NCBI GenBank assembly: GCA_913776615.1
Contig: CAJYPK010000040.1
Coordinates: forward strand, 1-64,000
DNA length: 64,000 bases
DNA from: an uncultured Hymenobacter sp.
Lineage (GTDB): Bacteria > Bacteroidota > Bacteroidia > Cytophagales > Hymenobacteraceae
Direction: 5' to 3'
Made by a program: the position numbers and the translations under genes. The notes below the pieces were generated by a model. That model saw only the letters and a program-made list of their open reading frames with translations. It ran no database searches and had not been told where the DNA came from. Positions 25,353-33,732 of this stretch are shown here, one piece after another (position 1 is the first letter of the stretch; every line of letters starts with the position of its first letter).

Positions 25353-26084
25353 TTACTTACGGCCGCCCACCACGTTTTGCTGGAGCGTTTCGAAAAAGGC
25401 GGCGCGGTACGTGTCGCCCAGCGGCACGTAGGCCTTCAGGCCCTTGAAGAATATCTGGTTGCCATCCAGCGCCTGAATCTTATTCAGGGCCACCAGGTAC
25501 GACTTGTGCACCCGCACAAACTGGCGGCTCGGCAGGCGCTCCTCCAGGTCTTTCATGTTGAGCAGCGTCACGATGCGGTCCTCCGCCGTGTTGATGGACA
25601 CGTAGTTCTTCATGCCCTCGACGTAGATAATATCGTCGAAGTTGATTTTGGTCATCTTGCCCTTGCTCTCCGTCTTCACGAAGATGTAGTCGGCTGGCTT
25701 TTCCGGGGCCTGCCAGCGGCTCGACGGCTCGATCGAAGCGTTGAGGGCTTTCTGGGCCGTTTTCAGGAAGCGCTCAAACGCGATGGGTTTGAGCAGGTAG
25801 TCAAAGGCTTCGAGCTCGAAGCTCTCCACGGCAAACTCGCTGTAGGCCGTGGTAAACACGATCCGGGTTTTGTCCTTGAGCAGGCGGGCGGCATCCAGGC
25901 CCGAAATCTGGGGCATGTGGATGTCCATAAACAGCAGATCCACGGGCTGATTCTGCACCACGCTCAGCGCCTCAATGGGGTCGGTGGTGCTACCTACCAG
26001 CGTGAGGAAGGGCGTCTTCTCGATGAACGTGCGCAGAATATCCAGCGCGCTTTGCTCGTCGTCTACTATAAAGCAGGAAATCAT
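25353..26084 (-). CDS. LytTR-type response regulator
   Basis: A 243-residue protein. The receiver domain (about 1-120) has the acidic pair near the start (CFIVDDEQ), the phosphoacceptor Asp in LLFMDIHMPQ, Thr in VFTTAYSE and Lys in YLLKPI. The C-terminal LytTR DNA-binding domain (about 140-235) contains IIYVEGMKNYVSI and FVRVHKSYLVAL. Its gene follows the kinase with a three-base gap. LytTR proteins bind paired direct repeats two helical turns apart, exactly the layout found at 12712 and 27190. It ends facing the dehydratase gene, only 15 bp away. Confidence 0.92.
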   Translation of the reverse strand: MISCFIVDDEQSALDILRTFIEKTPFLTLVGSTTDPIEALSVVQNQPVDLLFMDIHMPQISGLDAARLLKDKTRIVFTTAYSEFAVESFELEAFDYLLKPIAFERFLKTAQKALNASIEPSSRWQAPEKPADYIFVKTESKGKMTKINFDDIIYVEGMKNYVSINTAEDRIVTLLNMKDLEERLPSRQFVRVHKSYLVALNKIQALDGNQIFFKGLKAYVPLGDTYRAAFFETLQQNVVGGRK

Positions 26085-26087
26085 CGC

Positions 26088-27107
26088 TTAAAGGTCCAGC
26101 GTTAGATGGCAGGTATAAAACTCCGGTTCGTCGGTGGTCGTGAGCGTGTGGCGGCCGGGGTAGATCAGGGCCAGGCGCTTGCGCGTATTGGCGAGCCCAA
26201 TGCCCGTGCTTTTCTCCTTGGGGCCGTTGCGTTTCTTGTTATGCGTCAGGAAAGTTAGCTGATTTTGCACAACCGTCAGGCGAATGGCGAGCGGGTGGGC
26301 CGGGTCGGCCAGCTCGCCGTGCTTGAAGCAATTTTCGACAAACGTAATGAGTACCAGCGGCAGAATGAGCAGAAAATGCGTGCTGCCTTCCACGCTAAAA
26401 TCTATCTGCAATTTATTATTAAAGCGCAGTTGATTGATTTCAATATAATTGCGCAGGTGCTTTACTTCCTGGGCCAGCATCACCTTGCCGTTGACGTCTT
26501 CGTGCAGGGCGTAGCGCATGGTCTCCGAAAGCAGCAAAATGCCCTTGGCGGCGCTGGCCGAATGCGGGTAGACCTGGGCGTATAAAAAATTCAGGGAGTT
26601 AAATAAAAAGTGCGGATTAATCTGATTTCTTAGAAAAGCGAGGTTGGCTTCCAGCAGGCTGCGCTCGGCCAGGCGCAGCTGCTCTTCTTGCTGCCGCTTC
26701 TGCACTTCCAGCGCAATGGTGCTGCGGGCAAACCAGTAGCCCGCGCTGGCAAACAGAAAAAACGTGCCCCGGTACACCGAGGCAAACCACAGCGAGCGGG
26801 GCGTCGGCGCCGCAGTTGGCAGCATGTACTCGGTAAGTCCGGTGCGCAGCAGGGCGTAGCCCGCCAGCAGCCCCAGCGCCGCTAGCAGGTACCAGCCCCC
26901 GTGGCGGCGGGCGTACACGCGGGGCAGCAATAACCCACTATTGCTGTAAAAGAGGGCCGCATTAAGCGCATAATTCAGGAGTACGAACGTCCAGTTGAAA
27001 GTCTGGGAGTTGGTAGCCAGAATGATAGATTGCTCATAAATGATAAAGGCCACCCAAGCCAGGCAGTGAAACAGGAGTAATCTTACTTGTGGGCGGTGGA
27101 GCTGCAT
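26088..27107 (-). CDS. LytS-family sensor histidine kinase
   Basis: About 339 residues. Four hydrophobic helices fill the first 130 residues (LLLFHCLAWVAFIIYEQ onwards), then a His_kinase domain with the phosphoacceptor in NQINPHFLFNSLNFL, an N-box (LVLITFVENCFKHGEL) and a G-box (STGIGLANTRKRL). There is no large sensor domain, so the signal is probably sensed in or at the membrane, as in peptide- or envelope-sensing kinases. The ATG at 27107 removes a Pro/Gly-rich extension of the ORF call. It is divergent from the second precursor. Confidence 0.9.
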   Translation of the reverse strand: MQLHRPQVRLLLFHCLAWVAFIIYEQSIILATNSQTFNWTFVLLNYALNAALFYSNSGLLLPRVYARRHGGWYLLAALGLLAGYALLRTGLTEYMLPTAAPTPRSLWFASVYRGTFFLFASAGYWFARSTIALEVQKRQQEEQLRLAERSLLEANLAFLRNQINPHFLFNSLNFLYAQVYPHSASAAKGILLLSETMRYALHEDVNGKVMLAQEVKHLRNYIEINQLRFNNKLQIDFSVEGSTHFLLILPLVLITFVENCFKHGELADPAHPLAIRLTVVQNQLTFLTHNKKRNGPKEKSTGIGLANTRKRLALIYPGRHTLTTTDEPEFYTCHLTLDL

Positions 27108-27189
27108 GGCGCGAAAGTAGGACCGAAACCGTGGGCCGAGGCTGGGCAGGCAGCCAGGGTAAGCGCCGACCCCCGGGGGCAAACGAGCC

Positions 27190-27257
27190 GGTTGGTACCT
27201 AGCAAAAGCCGGTTGGTGTAAACTACTAGGGGGCGAAAGCAGGGGTAGGTAGGTTTG
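27190..27257 (+). promoter_or_regulatory. Predicted LytTR-type operator plus -7 box, copy 2
   Basis: AGCCGGTTGGT occurs twice (27186-27196 and 27207-27217), 21 bp start to start. Exactly 32 bp later comes TAGGTTTG (27250-27257), and the precursor ATG is 60 bp beyond. The GGTTGGT half-sites fit most of the AgrA-type 9-mer consensus. It lies in the gap between the kinase gene and the precursor, and copy 1 at 12712 has identical internal spacings. Confidence 0.65.
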
Positions 27258-27317
27258 TCTCAGGGTAAGCGCTACCCCACTCTCTCACCTCTGTCTCATT
27301 TCCTTTTCTGCACGACG

Positions 27318-27470
27318 ATGAAAAATTTTGACGCTCCCGCCAAGTTCAAGCTCACCAAAACGATCATCACCCGCTACACCAAGCCGCAGGCCAGCGGTAA
27401 TCCCATGAGCACGAGCGATGTCACTGTGAAGACCACGGTATCGGTCAGCTCCATCTACGGCGGCTTCTAG
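27318..27470 (+). CDS. Cysteine-free class I-type precursor peptide
   Basis: A 50-residue peptide. The leader contains AKFKLTKTIITRY, like the FxLx-type recognition box of class I lanthipeptide precursors in Bacteroidota. The C-terminal half (NPMSTSDVTVKTTVSVSSIYGGF) is rich in Thr and Ser but has no cysteine, so thioether rings within the peptide are impossible. There is no clear double-glycine site. The ATG at 27318 follows the predicted regulated promoter and the start in the track (27255) overlaps the -7 box. The product is probably a dehydrated linear peptide; this is inferred. Confidence 0.75.
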   Translation: MKNFDAPAKFKLTKTIITRYTKPQASGNPMSTSDVTVKTTVSVSSIYGGF

Positions 27471-27578
27471 CGGCTCGGCCGGGGGCGGGCCAATGGGTCC
27501 GCCCCCGGCCGGGGATGCGTGCTCGCTGCCGGCTACCCCCTGTTCTATTTTCCTTCCCCGGCTTTGAGGCGATATCCC

Positions 27579-28760
27579 ATGTCCACGCTCTTTTCCTTTC
27601 GACAGCCCGGTGGTGCGCCACCCGTAGCCGCGCCCGAGCCGGCCGTGCCCGCGGCGCGGCGCAGCTGGGAAGCCGTGCACGCCCTGCTGACTGGCCCGGC
27701 GGCGGAGGCCTGCCCACCCCCGGCTTTTGCCAACCTGACGGCGTACCACTATTGCGTGCACCAGGCGTTGGAGCGCGGCAAGCCATTGCCCCCGATGCTG
27801 AGCCGGCGCTTCGACCAGCTGGCAGCCCAGCTGGCGCAGCAGGCCAACCAAGGCACGTGGCCCGTCGCGCAGCTCGACCAGGCTTGCGTGGCGGCGTGGC
27901 TCAACACCCAGCTGGCGACCAGCGGGCACGCCCGCCGGCTGACTATTTCGACCCGGCTCGATGAGGCCTTGTGCGCCGAGGCCCACCACTTACACCAGCA
28001 GCCCGATGCCGAGAGCCAGCGCCGGTTTTGGCGCGTGCTCCGCTACTTCAGCCTGCGCTTGCCCGCCGCCGCCGAAGCGCTGCCCGTACTGCAGGCGCTG
28101 CTGGCCCAGCCGCCCACTTCGTCGCCGGCCGAGCCGCTGGCCCTCGGGCTGGTCGAAGGCTTGGCGGCCGAGCTGCTGCTGCTGCTGAAGCTGCACAAAG
28201 CCGGGCTGCGGCACGCGAGCCTCGTGGCACGCATTCGTACCGGCATCAGCAAGCTGTTGGCCGTGCGGCACCCGGTCGATTTTTTGGAGGGGCACTACTC
28301 GGTTTTTCCCCACCAATTGCTGCCCGCTTCGGAGGAAGGAACCTTCAGCGCCGAGCTGAGCTGGCAGCGCGGCGACCTGGGGCAGTCGCTGCTGCTGTAC
28401 AAGGCGCACGAGCTGCTGCAAGACGACGAGCTCATCAAGATAGCCGAGCTGGTGGGGCTCAACACGCTGCTGCGCACCACTGCGTCGGCCACCGGCGTGG
28501 CCACGGCGGAGCTGGCTCGCGGGGCCGCCGGGCTTGCCCACCTGTACCGCAAGCTGTATCAGGCCAGCCGCTTGGCGGCCTACCGCGATGGCTACCAGCA
28601 CTGGCTCGGGCAAACCCACACCCTACTGCGCCAAGACCTGGCGGCCGGGCGCTACCAGGGGCAGGAGGGCGATTTGCTGCACGGCTTGGTTGGCATCGGC
28701 TTAGTCACGGTAGCGAGCCTGACCGACACCGAGCTGGGCTGGGATGCCCTCGTACTGTAG
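27579..28760 (+). CDS. LanC-like protein lacking zinc ligands
   Basis: About 393 residues. The C-terminal half follows LanC cyclases: ELSWQRGDLGQSLLLYKAHEL matches the usual SWCYGDLG block, ELARGAAGLAHLYRKLY matches the CHGxAGxAH block, and GDLLHGLVGIGLVTVAS to GWDALVL matches the C-terminus. The three zinc ligands are replaced: Gln263 for the first Cys, Ala313 and Arg314 for the Cys-His pair. It therefore should not activate a cysteine thiol. It lies 108 bp after the cysteine-free precursor, which is consistent. A role as chaperone, scaffold or immunity protein is inferred. The start at 27579 avoids the extended ORF call. Confidence 0.8.
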   Translation: MSTLFSFRQPGGAPPVAAPEPAVPAARRSWEAVHALLTGPAAEACPPPAFANLTAYHYCVHQALERGKPLPPMLSRRFDQLAAQLAQQANQGTWPVAQLDQACVAAWLNTQLATSGHARRLTISTRLDEALCAEAHHLHQQPDAESQRRFWRVLRYFSLRLPAAAEALPVLQALLAQPPTSSPAEPLALGLVEGLAAELLLLLKLHKAGLRHASLVARIRTGISKLLAVRHPVDFLEGHYSVFPHQLLPASEEGTFSAELSWQRGDLGQSLLLYKAHELLQDDELIKIAELVGLNTLLRTTASATGVATAELARGAAGLAHLYRKLYQASRLAAYRDGYQHWLGQTHTLLRQDLAAGRYQGQEGDLLHGLVGIGLVTVASLTDTELGWDALVL

Positions 28761-28809
28761 GCCGGTTGGCCCGCGGTGAAAAAGGGCAGCGTGCGACCTT
28801 TGCGCCGCC

Positions 28810-31449
28810 ATGCCTATTTCCTTCTCCCAACTTCCCGCCCTGCTAGGGGGCACGCTGCTGCAAGCCCCCGCCACCGACGCTACCCTTTCTACCCTGCTGC
28901 TCGATAGCCGCCGCGTGGGCCTCACCGAAGGAGCCGTGTTCTTTGCCCTGCGCGGCCCGCGCCACGATGGGCACCAGCACCTGGCGGCGCTCTACGCCAA
29001 GGGCGTGCGGCTGTTTGTGGTAAGCCACCCGCCGGCTAGCCTGGCCCCGTTTGCGGAGGCGGGCTTTGTACAAGTGCGCGAGGTGCTGGCGGCCTTGCAG
29101 ACGCTGGCGGCCCGGCGGCGCGCCGAGTTCGGCGGACCGGTGTGGGCCATTACGGGCTCCAATGGCAAGACCATCGTGAAAGAGTGGCTGGCCCAGGTGC
29201 TGGCACCCGACGAGGCCGTTTGCCGCTCGCCCAAGAGCTACAACTCGCAGGTGGGCGTGCCGCTGAGCGTGTGGGAGCTGGCTCCCGGCCGCCACACGCT
29301 GGGCGTGTTTGAGGCCGGTATATCGGAGCGCGGCGAGATGGAGCGGCTGGCCGCCGTTATCCGGCCCACGCACGGCATATTCACTACGCTGGGTACGGCC
29401 CACGACGCGGGCTTCGCCTCGGAGGCCGAAAAGCTGGCCGAAAAGCTGCGACTTTTCGAGCAGCCGGGCTTTGAGCTGCTCGTGTACTGCGCCGACCAGC
29501 CGGCCGTGCACGCCGCCGTGCAGGCGCGGGGCCTGCCCGCCCTGGCCTGGACGCGCCACGAGGTACCCGGCGCGGTGCTGCGCTTTCGCCTCAAGGCTAC
29601 TACTGCCGGCACCACCAGCGTGCGCGTGCGACTGAGCGAAGGAGCTGCTACGGCGCACTTCCCGGCCGAGCAGCCGGCTTGGCAGGCCACCCGCTTCACC
29701 CTGCCCTTCGCCGATGAGCCTTCGGTAGAAAATGCGCTGCACTGCCTGGCCGTGCTGCTCTGGCGCCAGCTCGACCCCGCCAAGGCCCTCACCCCGGCCG
29801 AGATCCAGTACCGGCTGCAACGCCTGCACCCGGTAGCTATGCGTCTCGAAATGAAGGCCGGTCGCCACGGCTGCTACCTTCTCGACGATACCTACAACAA
29901 CGACCTGGCCGGCCTGTCGCTGGCCCTCGACGCCCTGAGTCGCCAGGCCCGCCCGGGCGGCCGTACGCTCATCCTCAGCGACGTCCTCGAATCGGGCCTC
30001 GCCGGCCCCGAGCTCTACGCCCGCGTGCTGGCCCTGGTGCGGGCGCACGGCGTCACGCGCCTCATCGGGGTGGGGGAGGAGTTGGCTGCGCAATTAAAAA
30101 TTATGAATTATGAATTAGAAATTGAGGCAGCTACTCCGAAAAGAGAAGCAGCCTTGCCACAAAATCAATTCATAATTCATAATTCACAATTCATAATTCA
30201 AACCTTCCCCTCCACCGAAGCGCTGCTGGCTGAGCTGCGGCCGGCGGATTTTCAGAATGAGACCATTCTGATTAAGGGAGCCCGGCGCTTTGGCTTCGAG
30301 CGGGTGGTGGCGGCCTTGCAGCAGCCCCAGCACGGCACGGTGCTGGAAGTAAACCTCGATGCCCTGACGCACAACTTGCAGTACTACCGCCAGCTGCTGC
30401 TGCCCCGCACCCGGCTCATGGTGATGGTGAAGGCTTTTGCCTACGGGAGCGGTTCGTACGAAGTAGCCAGCCTACTGGAGTTTCAGCGCGCCGACTACCT
30501 GGCGGTGGCTTATGCCGACGAGGGCCAGCAGCTGCGCGACAATGGCATCAGCCTGCCCATCATGGTGCTCAACCCCGGCCCCGATTCCTTTGCCCAGCTG
30601 CGGCGCTACCGCCTGGAACCCGAAATCTACTCGCTCGAACGCCTGCACGATTACCTGCAAGCCGCCCGCGAGGCCCCGGCCGACGGGGCCGGCGCGCTGC
30701 CTCCTCTGCACCTCAAGCTCGATACTGGCATGCGCCGTTTGGGCTTTGCTGAAGAGGAATTACCCGAGCTGCTGGCCCTGCTGGCCAACCACCGCGCCGC
30801 CCTGCCCGTGGCCGGCATTATGACCCACCTGGCGGCGGCCGACGACCCGGCCCACGACGAGTTTACCCGGCAGCAGCTGGCCACGTTCCGGCGCATGGCC
30901 GCCGCTATCGAGGCGGTGCTCGGCTACCCGGCCCTCAAGCATGCGCTCAACTCGGCAGGCATCCGCCGCTTCCCGGAGGCGCAGCTCGACATGGTGCGCC
31001 TGGGCGTGGGGCTCTACGGGGTGGAGGCCGGTGCCGAGGATGCCGCCAATCTGCTACCGGTGAGTACGCTGAAAACCACTATCTCGCAGATTAAAACGCT
31101 GCCCGCCGGCTCTACCGTGGGCTACGGCCGCCGGGGCGCGGCCACGGGGCACGAGCGCCGGGTGGCTACCCTGGCCATCGGCTACGCCGATGGCTACGAC
31201 CGCCGCTTTTCCAACGGGGCCGGCCTGGTGCTGCTGCACGGTCGTCGCGCCCCGGTGGTGGGCTCGGTGTGCATGGACATGGTGATGGTAGACGTAACCG
31301 ACGTGCCCGAGGCTCGACCCGGCGATGTGGCCGTGGTGTTTGGCGAAAGCTTGAGCACGAGTGAGTTGGCCCAGCGTATCAACACCATTCCGTACGAGCT
31401 GCTGACCAATGTGAGCGAGCGCGTGAAGCGGGTTTTTGTGAGCGAATAA
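28810..31449 (+). CDS. murF-alr: MurF-alanine racemase fusion with an in-frame repeat insertion
   Basis: An 879-residue bifunctional enzyme, a fusion typical of Bacteroidota. The MurF half (about 1-500) adds D-Ala-D-Ala to UDP-MurNAc-tripeptide and carries the ATP loop ITGSNGKT (about residue 115). The racemase half begins near VLEVNLDALTHNL, with the PLP lysine in VMVKAFAYGSGSYEV and the C-terminal CMDMVMVDVT motif. Residues of about 428-464 (KIMNYELEIEAA, QNQFIIHNSQFIIQ) are encoded by a dispersed AT-rich inverted repeat inserted in frame in a variable part of MurF. Both halves are otherwise complete. GACCTTTG lies seven bases before the ATG, a near-consensus -7 box. Confidence 0.92.
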   Translation: MPISFSQLPALLGGTLLQAPATDATLSTLLLDSRRVGLTEGAVFFALRGPRHDGHQHLAALYAKGVRLFVVSHPPASLAPFAEAGFVQVREVLAALQTLAARRRAEFGGPVWAITGSNGKTIVKEWLAQVLAPDEAVCRSPKSYNSQVGVPLSVWELAPGRHTLGVFEAGISERGEMERLAAVIRPTHGIFTTLGTAHDAGFASEAEKLAEKLRLFEQPGFELLVYCADQPAVHAAVQARGLPALAWTRHEVPGAVLRFRLKATTAGTTSVRVRLSEGAATAHFPAEQPAWQATRFTLPFADEPSVENALHCLAVLLWRQLDPAKALTPAEIQYRLQRLHPVAMRLEMKAGRHGCYLLDDTYNNDLAGLSLALDALSRQARPGGRTLILSDVLESGLAGPELYARVLALVRAHGVTRLIGVGEELAAQLKIMNYELEIEAATPKREAALPQNQFIIHNSQFIIQTFPSTEALLAELRPADFQNETILIKGARRFGFERVVAALQQPQHGTVLEVNLDALTHNLQYYRQLLLPRTRLMVMVKAFAYGSGSYEVASLLEFQRADYLAVAYADEGQQLRDNGISLPIMVLNPGPDSFAQLRRYRLEPEIYSLERLHDYLQAAREAPADGAGALPPLHLKLDTGMRRLGFAEEELPELLALLANHRAALPVAGIMTHLAAADDPAHDEFTRQQLATFRRMAAAIEAVLGYPALKHALNSAGIRRFPEAQLDMVRLGVGLYGVEAGAEDAANLLPVSTLKTTISQIKTLPAGSTVGYGRRGAATGHERRVATLAIGYADGYDRRFSNGAGLVLLHGRRAPVVGSVCMDMVMVDVTDVPEARPGDVAVVFGESLSTSELAQRINTIPYELLTNVSERVKRVFVSE
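30091..30201. repeat. AT-rich inverted repeat inside murF-alr
   Basis: Left arm AATTATGAATTATGAATT (about 30099) pairs with right arm AATTCATAATTCATAATT (about 30167-30184) and its extension to 30200. The segment is far more AT-rich than the flanking coding DNA and is about 111 bp, a multiple of three. Related GAGTTATGAGTT-type repeats occur at 49.8 and 62.4 kb. Confidence 0.8.
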
Positions 31450-31561
31450 GTTGGCCGGGGCGCAGCCCCCGGGCCTGGTGAGCGCCCCGGCAAATTCAAC
31501 GCAGTCGCACGGGCTGCCGTATGGAAACCGGAGGTTTACTTTTCCGGCCTCTCTTTCACCT

Positions 31562-32221
31562 ATGCACAAGCCTTTTCTCGCCCTGTTGGCGGCGGCCACG
31601 CTCCTTACCGCCACCAGCTGCAACGACCTCAAAAAGTCGGACGATAAAAACACGCTCAGCGATGCTACCGCCGATACGGCCGTGGTAGCCCGCACCGGCA
31701 AAACGGTGGGCGACGTAGCCACCGGCGCTGCCGACGCCGTCGATAGCGCCGCCAGCAAGGCTGGCTCGGCCATTAGCAACGCCTTCGATATTACGAAAGC
31801 CAAGTTGGCCGATATCAAGCTGCCCGAGGTGAGCGTCACCGGCGTGTCGGTGCGCGGCAACGACGACTACCAGGTGTATGGCCTGGAAGAGAAAGTGCTG
31901 TTCGACACCGACAAGGCCACCATCAAGCCCAGCGCGGCCGAGGCCCTGAAGCAAATCTCGGCTTCCATCAACAAGCGTTACCCGGGTAAGGATGTGCGCA
32001 TCCTGGGCTTTGCCGACTCGCGCGGCGACAAAAGCTACAACCGCGAGCTAAGCCAGCAGCGCGCCGAGGCCGTCAAAAACTACCTCGTTACCACCGATAA
32101 GATGCCCGCCGACCACCTTAGCACCGAGGCCTTCGGCGAAAGCCAGCCCGTTGCCACCAACGCCACCCCCGCCGGCCGCCAGGAAAACCGCCGCGTCGAA
32201 ATCGCCGTCCGCCTCCGCTGA
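31562..32221 (+). CDS. OmpA-family lipoprotein
   Basis: A 219-residue protein. The signal peptide ends in a lipobox (LLTATSC), so it should be lipidated at about Cys 20. A low-complexity Ala/Asp-rich linker of about 80 residues follows. The C-terminal OmpA-like peptidoglycan-binding domain begins at KVLFDTDKATIKPSA and contains ILGFADSRGDKSYNRELSQQRAEAV and ENRRVEIAVRLR, with the conserved Asp and Arg that grip the peptide stem. It probably tethers the outer membrane to the wall. It follows murF-alr by 110 bp. Confidence 0.85.
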   Translation: MHKPFLALLAAATLLTATSCNDLKKSDDKNTLSDATADTAVVARTGKTVGDVATGAADAVDSAASKAGSAISNAFDITKAKLADIKLPEVSVTGVSVRGNDDYQVYGLEEKVLFDTDKATIKPSAAEALKQISASINKRYPGKDVRILGFADSRGDKSYNRELSQQRAEAVKNYLVTTDKMPADHLSTEAFGESQPVATNATPAGRQENRRVEIAVRLR

Positions 32222-32222
32222 T

Positions 32223-32498
32223 CGCAGATTTAACGGATTTAACGGATTGCGCAGATACGCCCGCCAGCCTCCGGCGGCGGGCTGACTACTCGGGCGCATT
32301 GCTTAGCTGTCCCGCAGCGTAGGGTAAGCGGCAAAAGGATATTCCCCGATAAGTAATCGATAACGATACTCAAACCAGCCAAAAAGAAGAAAGGCCACCC
32401 GCCAGGGTGGCCTTTCTCAATAAAAGTCTGCTTAGTCAGCCCGCCGCCGGAGGCAGGCGGGCGTATCTGCGCAATCCGTTAAATCCGTTAAATCTGCG
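32223..32498. repeat. 64-bp inverted repeat enclosing a terminator
   Basis: Arms 32223-32286 and 32435-32498 are reverse complements with one mismatch. Each arm carries a direct repeat (TTAACGGATTTAACGGATT). The 148-bp interior holds a rho-independent terminator and no ORF. It fills the gap between convergent genes. Confidence 0.85.
32391..32414. terminator. Bidirectional terminator
   Basis: AAGGCCACCC pairs with GGGTGGCCTT over a four-base loop, flanked by A and T tracts, between two genes that converge. Confidence 0.75.
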
Positions 32499-32510
32499 GT
32501 CTTCTGCGGT

Positions 32511-33410
32511 CTATTTGTAAGAGTCAACCTCAGCCCGCATCATGGCATTGAAGCGCGAGCCGTTGTTGGCCAGCGTCACCAGGTTCCAGCCGCGGCCGAT
32601 GGCGTAGCTCCAGGTGCGGCTGTCCTTGAATTCAAAAGTCGGGCGCAGAATCTGGCCGTAGGGCGTGTAGTTGTCCATGAAGTTGGTGGTGTAGAACTTA
32701 TCACCGCTGACAATCCATTCCATTGCCACGTAGAAGCCCTCTTCGGGAGCCACCAGGTTGTAAGGCGACAAATCGACCGTAAACCACTCGCCGCCGCGGG
32801 CTGCCGACACGATTACGCTCTCGGTGAGCATGTCTTCGTTGGGAGCGTTATAGTTGCCGTTGGCCTTGTAAATCCGCACCCGGAACGGCTCGCGGGGGAA
32901 GCCGTTTTCCCCAATAAAGAACGATACCGAGCGGATAAGGCCGAGCTTCTTGGCCTTATCGTTTTTGCACATAAAGGCGTATTGACTGCCCGGCATCCCT
33001 TGAATCATACCCGCGCCCGGCGAGTTAGAGTGAGCCCCCAGGGTAGCCGGCTTCACGTCCTTCGCTACCGCTAGCACTTCGGCCAGCGCAATAGGCTGCT
33101 TGGGCAGCTGAATGATAATTTCTTCCATGTTGGCCCCGCGCTGCACGAACAGTGCCGTGCGCTTGTAGCCCAGTGCCATTACGACAACCGAGTCCTCGGT
33201 AACCTTGGTAGGCATAGCTAGCTGAAAATAGCCATATTCGTTGGTAAGGGCCCCGGTTTGCTCATCGCGCAGGTTGATAGAAGCAAAGGGAATCGGCTCT
33301 TGAGTTTTCTCGTCAACAACGCGGCCCGTGATGCGGCCCTCTTGCTGAGCCCAGCCCAGGGTCGGCAATAAGCCACCCAGCAATAGAATGAATAGTAAAC
33401 GCTTAATCAT
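32511..33410 (-). CDS. CarboxypepD-like outer-membrane-associated protein, paralogue A
   Basis: A 299-residue protein with a signal peptide (MIKRLLFILLLGGLLPTLGWAQ). A carboxypeptidase-regulatory-like beta domain (about 25-110: GRITGRVVDEKTQEPIPFASI) is followed by a conserved domain of about 180 residues (FFIGENGFPREPFRVRIYK, YNLVAPEEGFYVAMEWI) that I cannot name. The same two-domain protein is encoded at 35259-36179. Its function is unknown; surface or outer-membrane location is inferred from the fold. A perfect -7 box precedes it. Confidence 0.75.
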   Translation of the reverse strand: MIKRLLFILLLGGLLPTLGWAQQEGRITGRVVDEKTQEPIPFASINLRDEQTGALTNEYGYFQLAMPTKVTEDSVVVMALGYKRTALFVQRGANMEEIIIQLPKQPIALAEVLAVAKDVKPATLGAHSNSPGAGMIQGMPGSQYAFMCKNDKAKKLGLIRSVSFFIGENGFPREPFRVRIYKANGNYNAPNEDMLTESVIVSAARGGEWFTVDLSPYNLVAPEEGFYVAMEWIVSGDKFYTTNFMDNYTPYGQILRPTFEFKDSRTWSYAIGRGWNLVTLANNGSRFNAMMRAEVDSYK

Positions 33411-33732
33411 ACGGAAAGAGTAAAATGAATAAGAACGCGGCCCACAAATTTACTCGGGCCTGTCCGCATGTTGGGTAGGTTAAAAGGAAAATTTCTGGCA
33501 AATCTAGCGTGCAACCGGATACTATTTCCGCCTTTTCTTTCCAGGTGGGCTTAAATGGTATTTTTCCAATAATGGAATGTGCTGACAAATGGCAAATATT
33601 GGCAGTATTAACCGGCCCCCGCGCCCGGCGAGAGCCGACCTATCGAGCCCGCCCCTAACTTCGCCGCTGCTTTGCAAGCGCAGGTAATTTTACTTGTTGT
33701 CCTTTATCAAGTCCTTGGTATAAAGTTAAGAT
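33411..33732. other. Intergenic region with divergent promoters
   Basis: About 320 bp. It contains the minus-strand -7 box TAAATTTG (33445-33452) for paralogue A and a possible plus-strand box TAACTTCG (33656-33663) for the hydrolase. The interior is AT-rich with no supported gene. Confidence 0.5.
33445..33452 (-). promoter_or_regulatory. -7 box (TAAATTTG) of paralogue A
   Basis: The minus strand matches TAnnTTTG perfectly, 34 bp upstream of the ATG. Confidence 0.55.
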
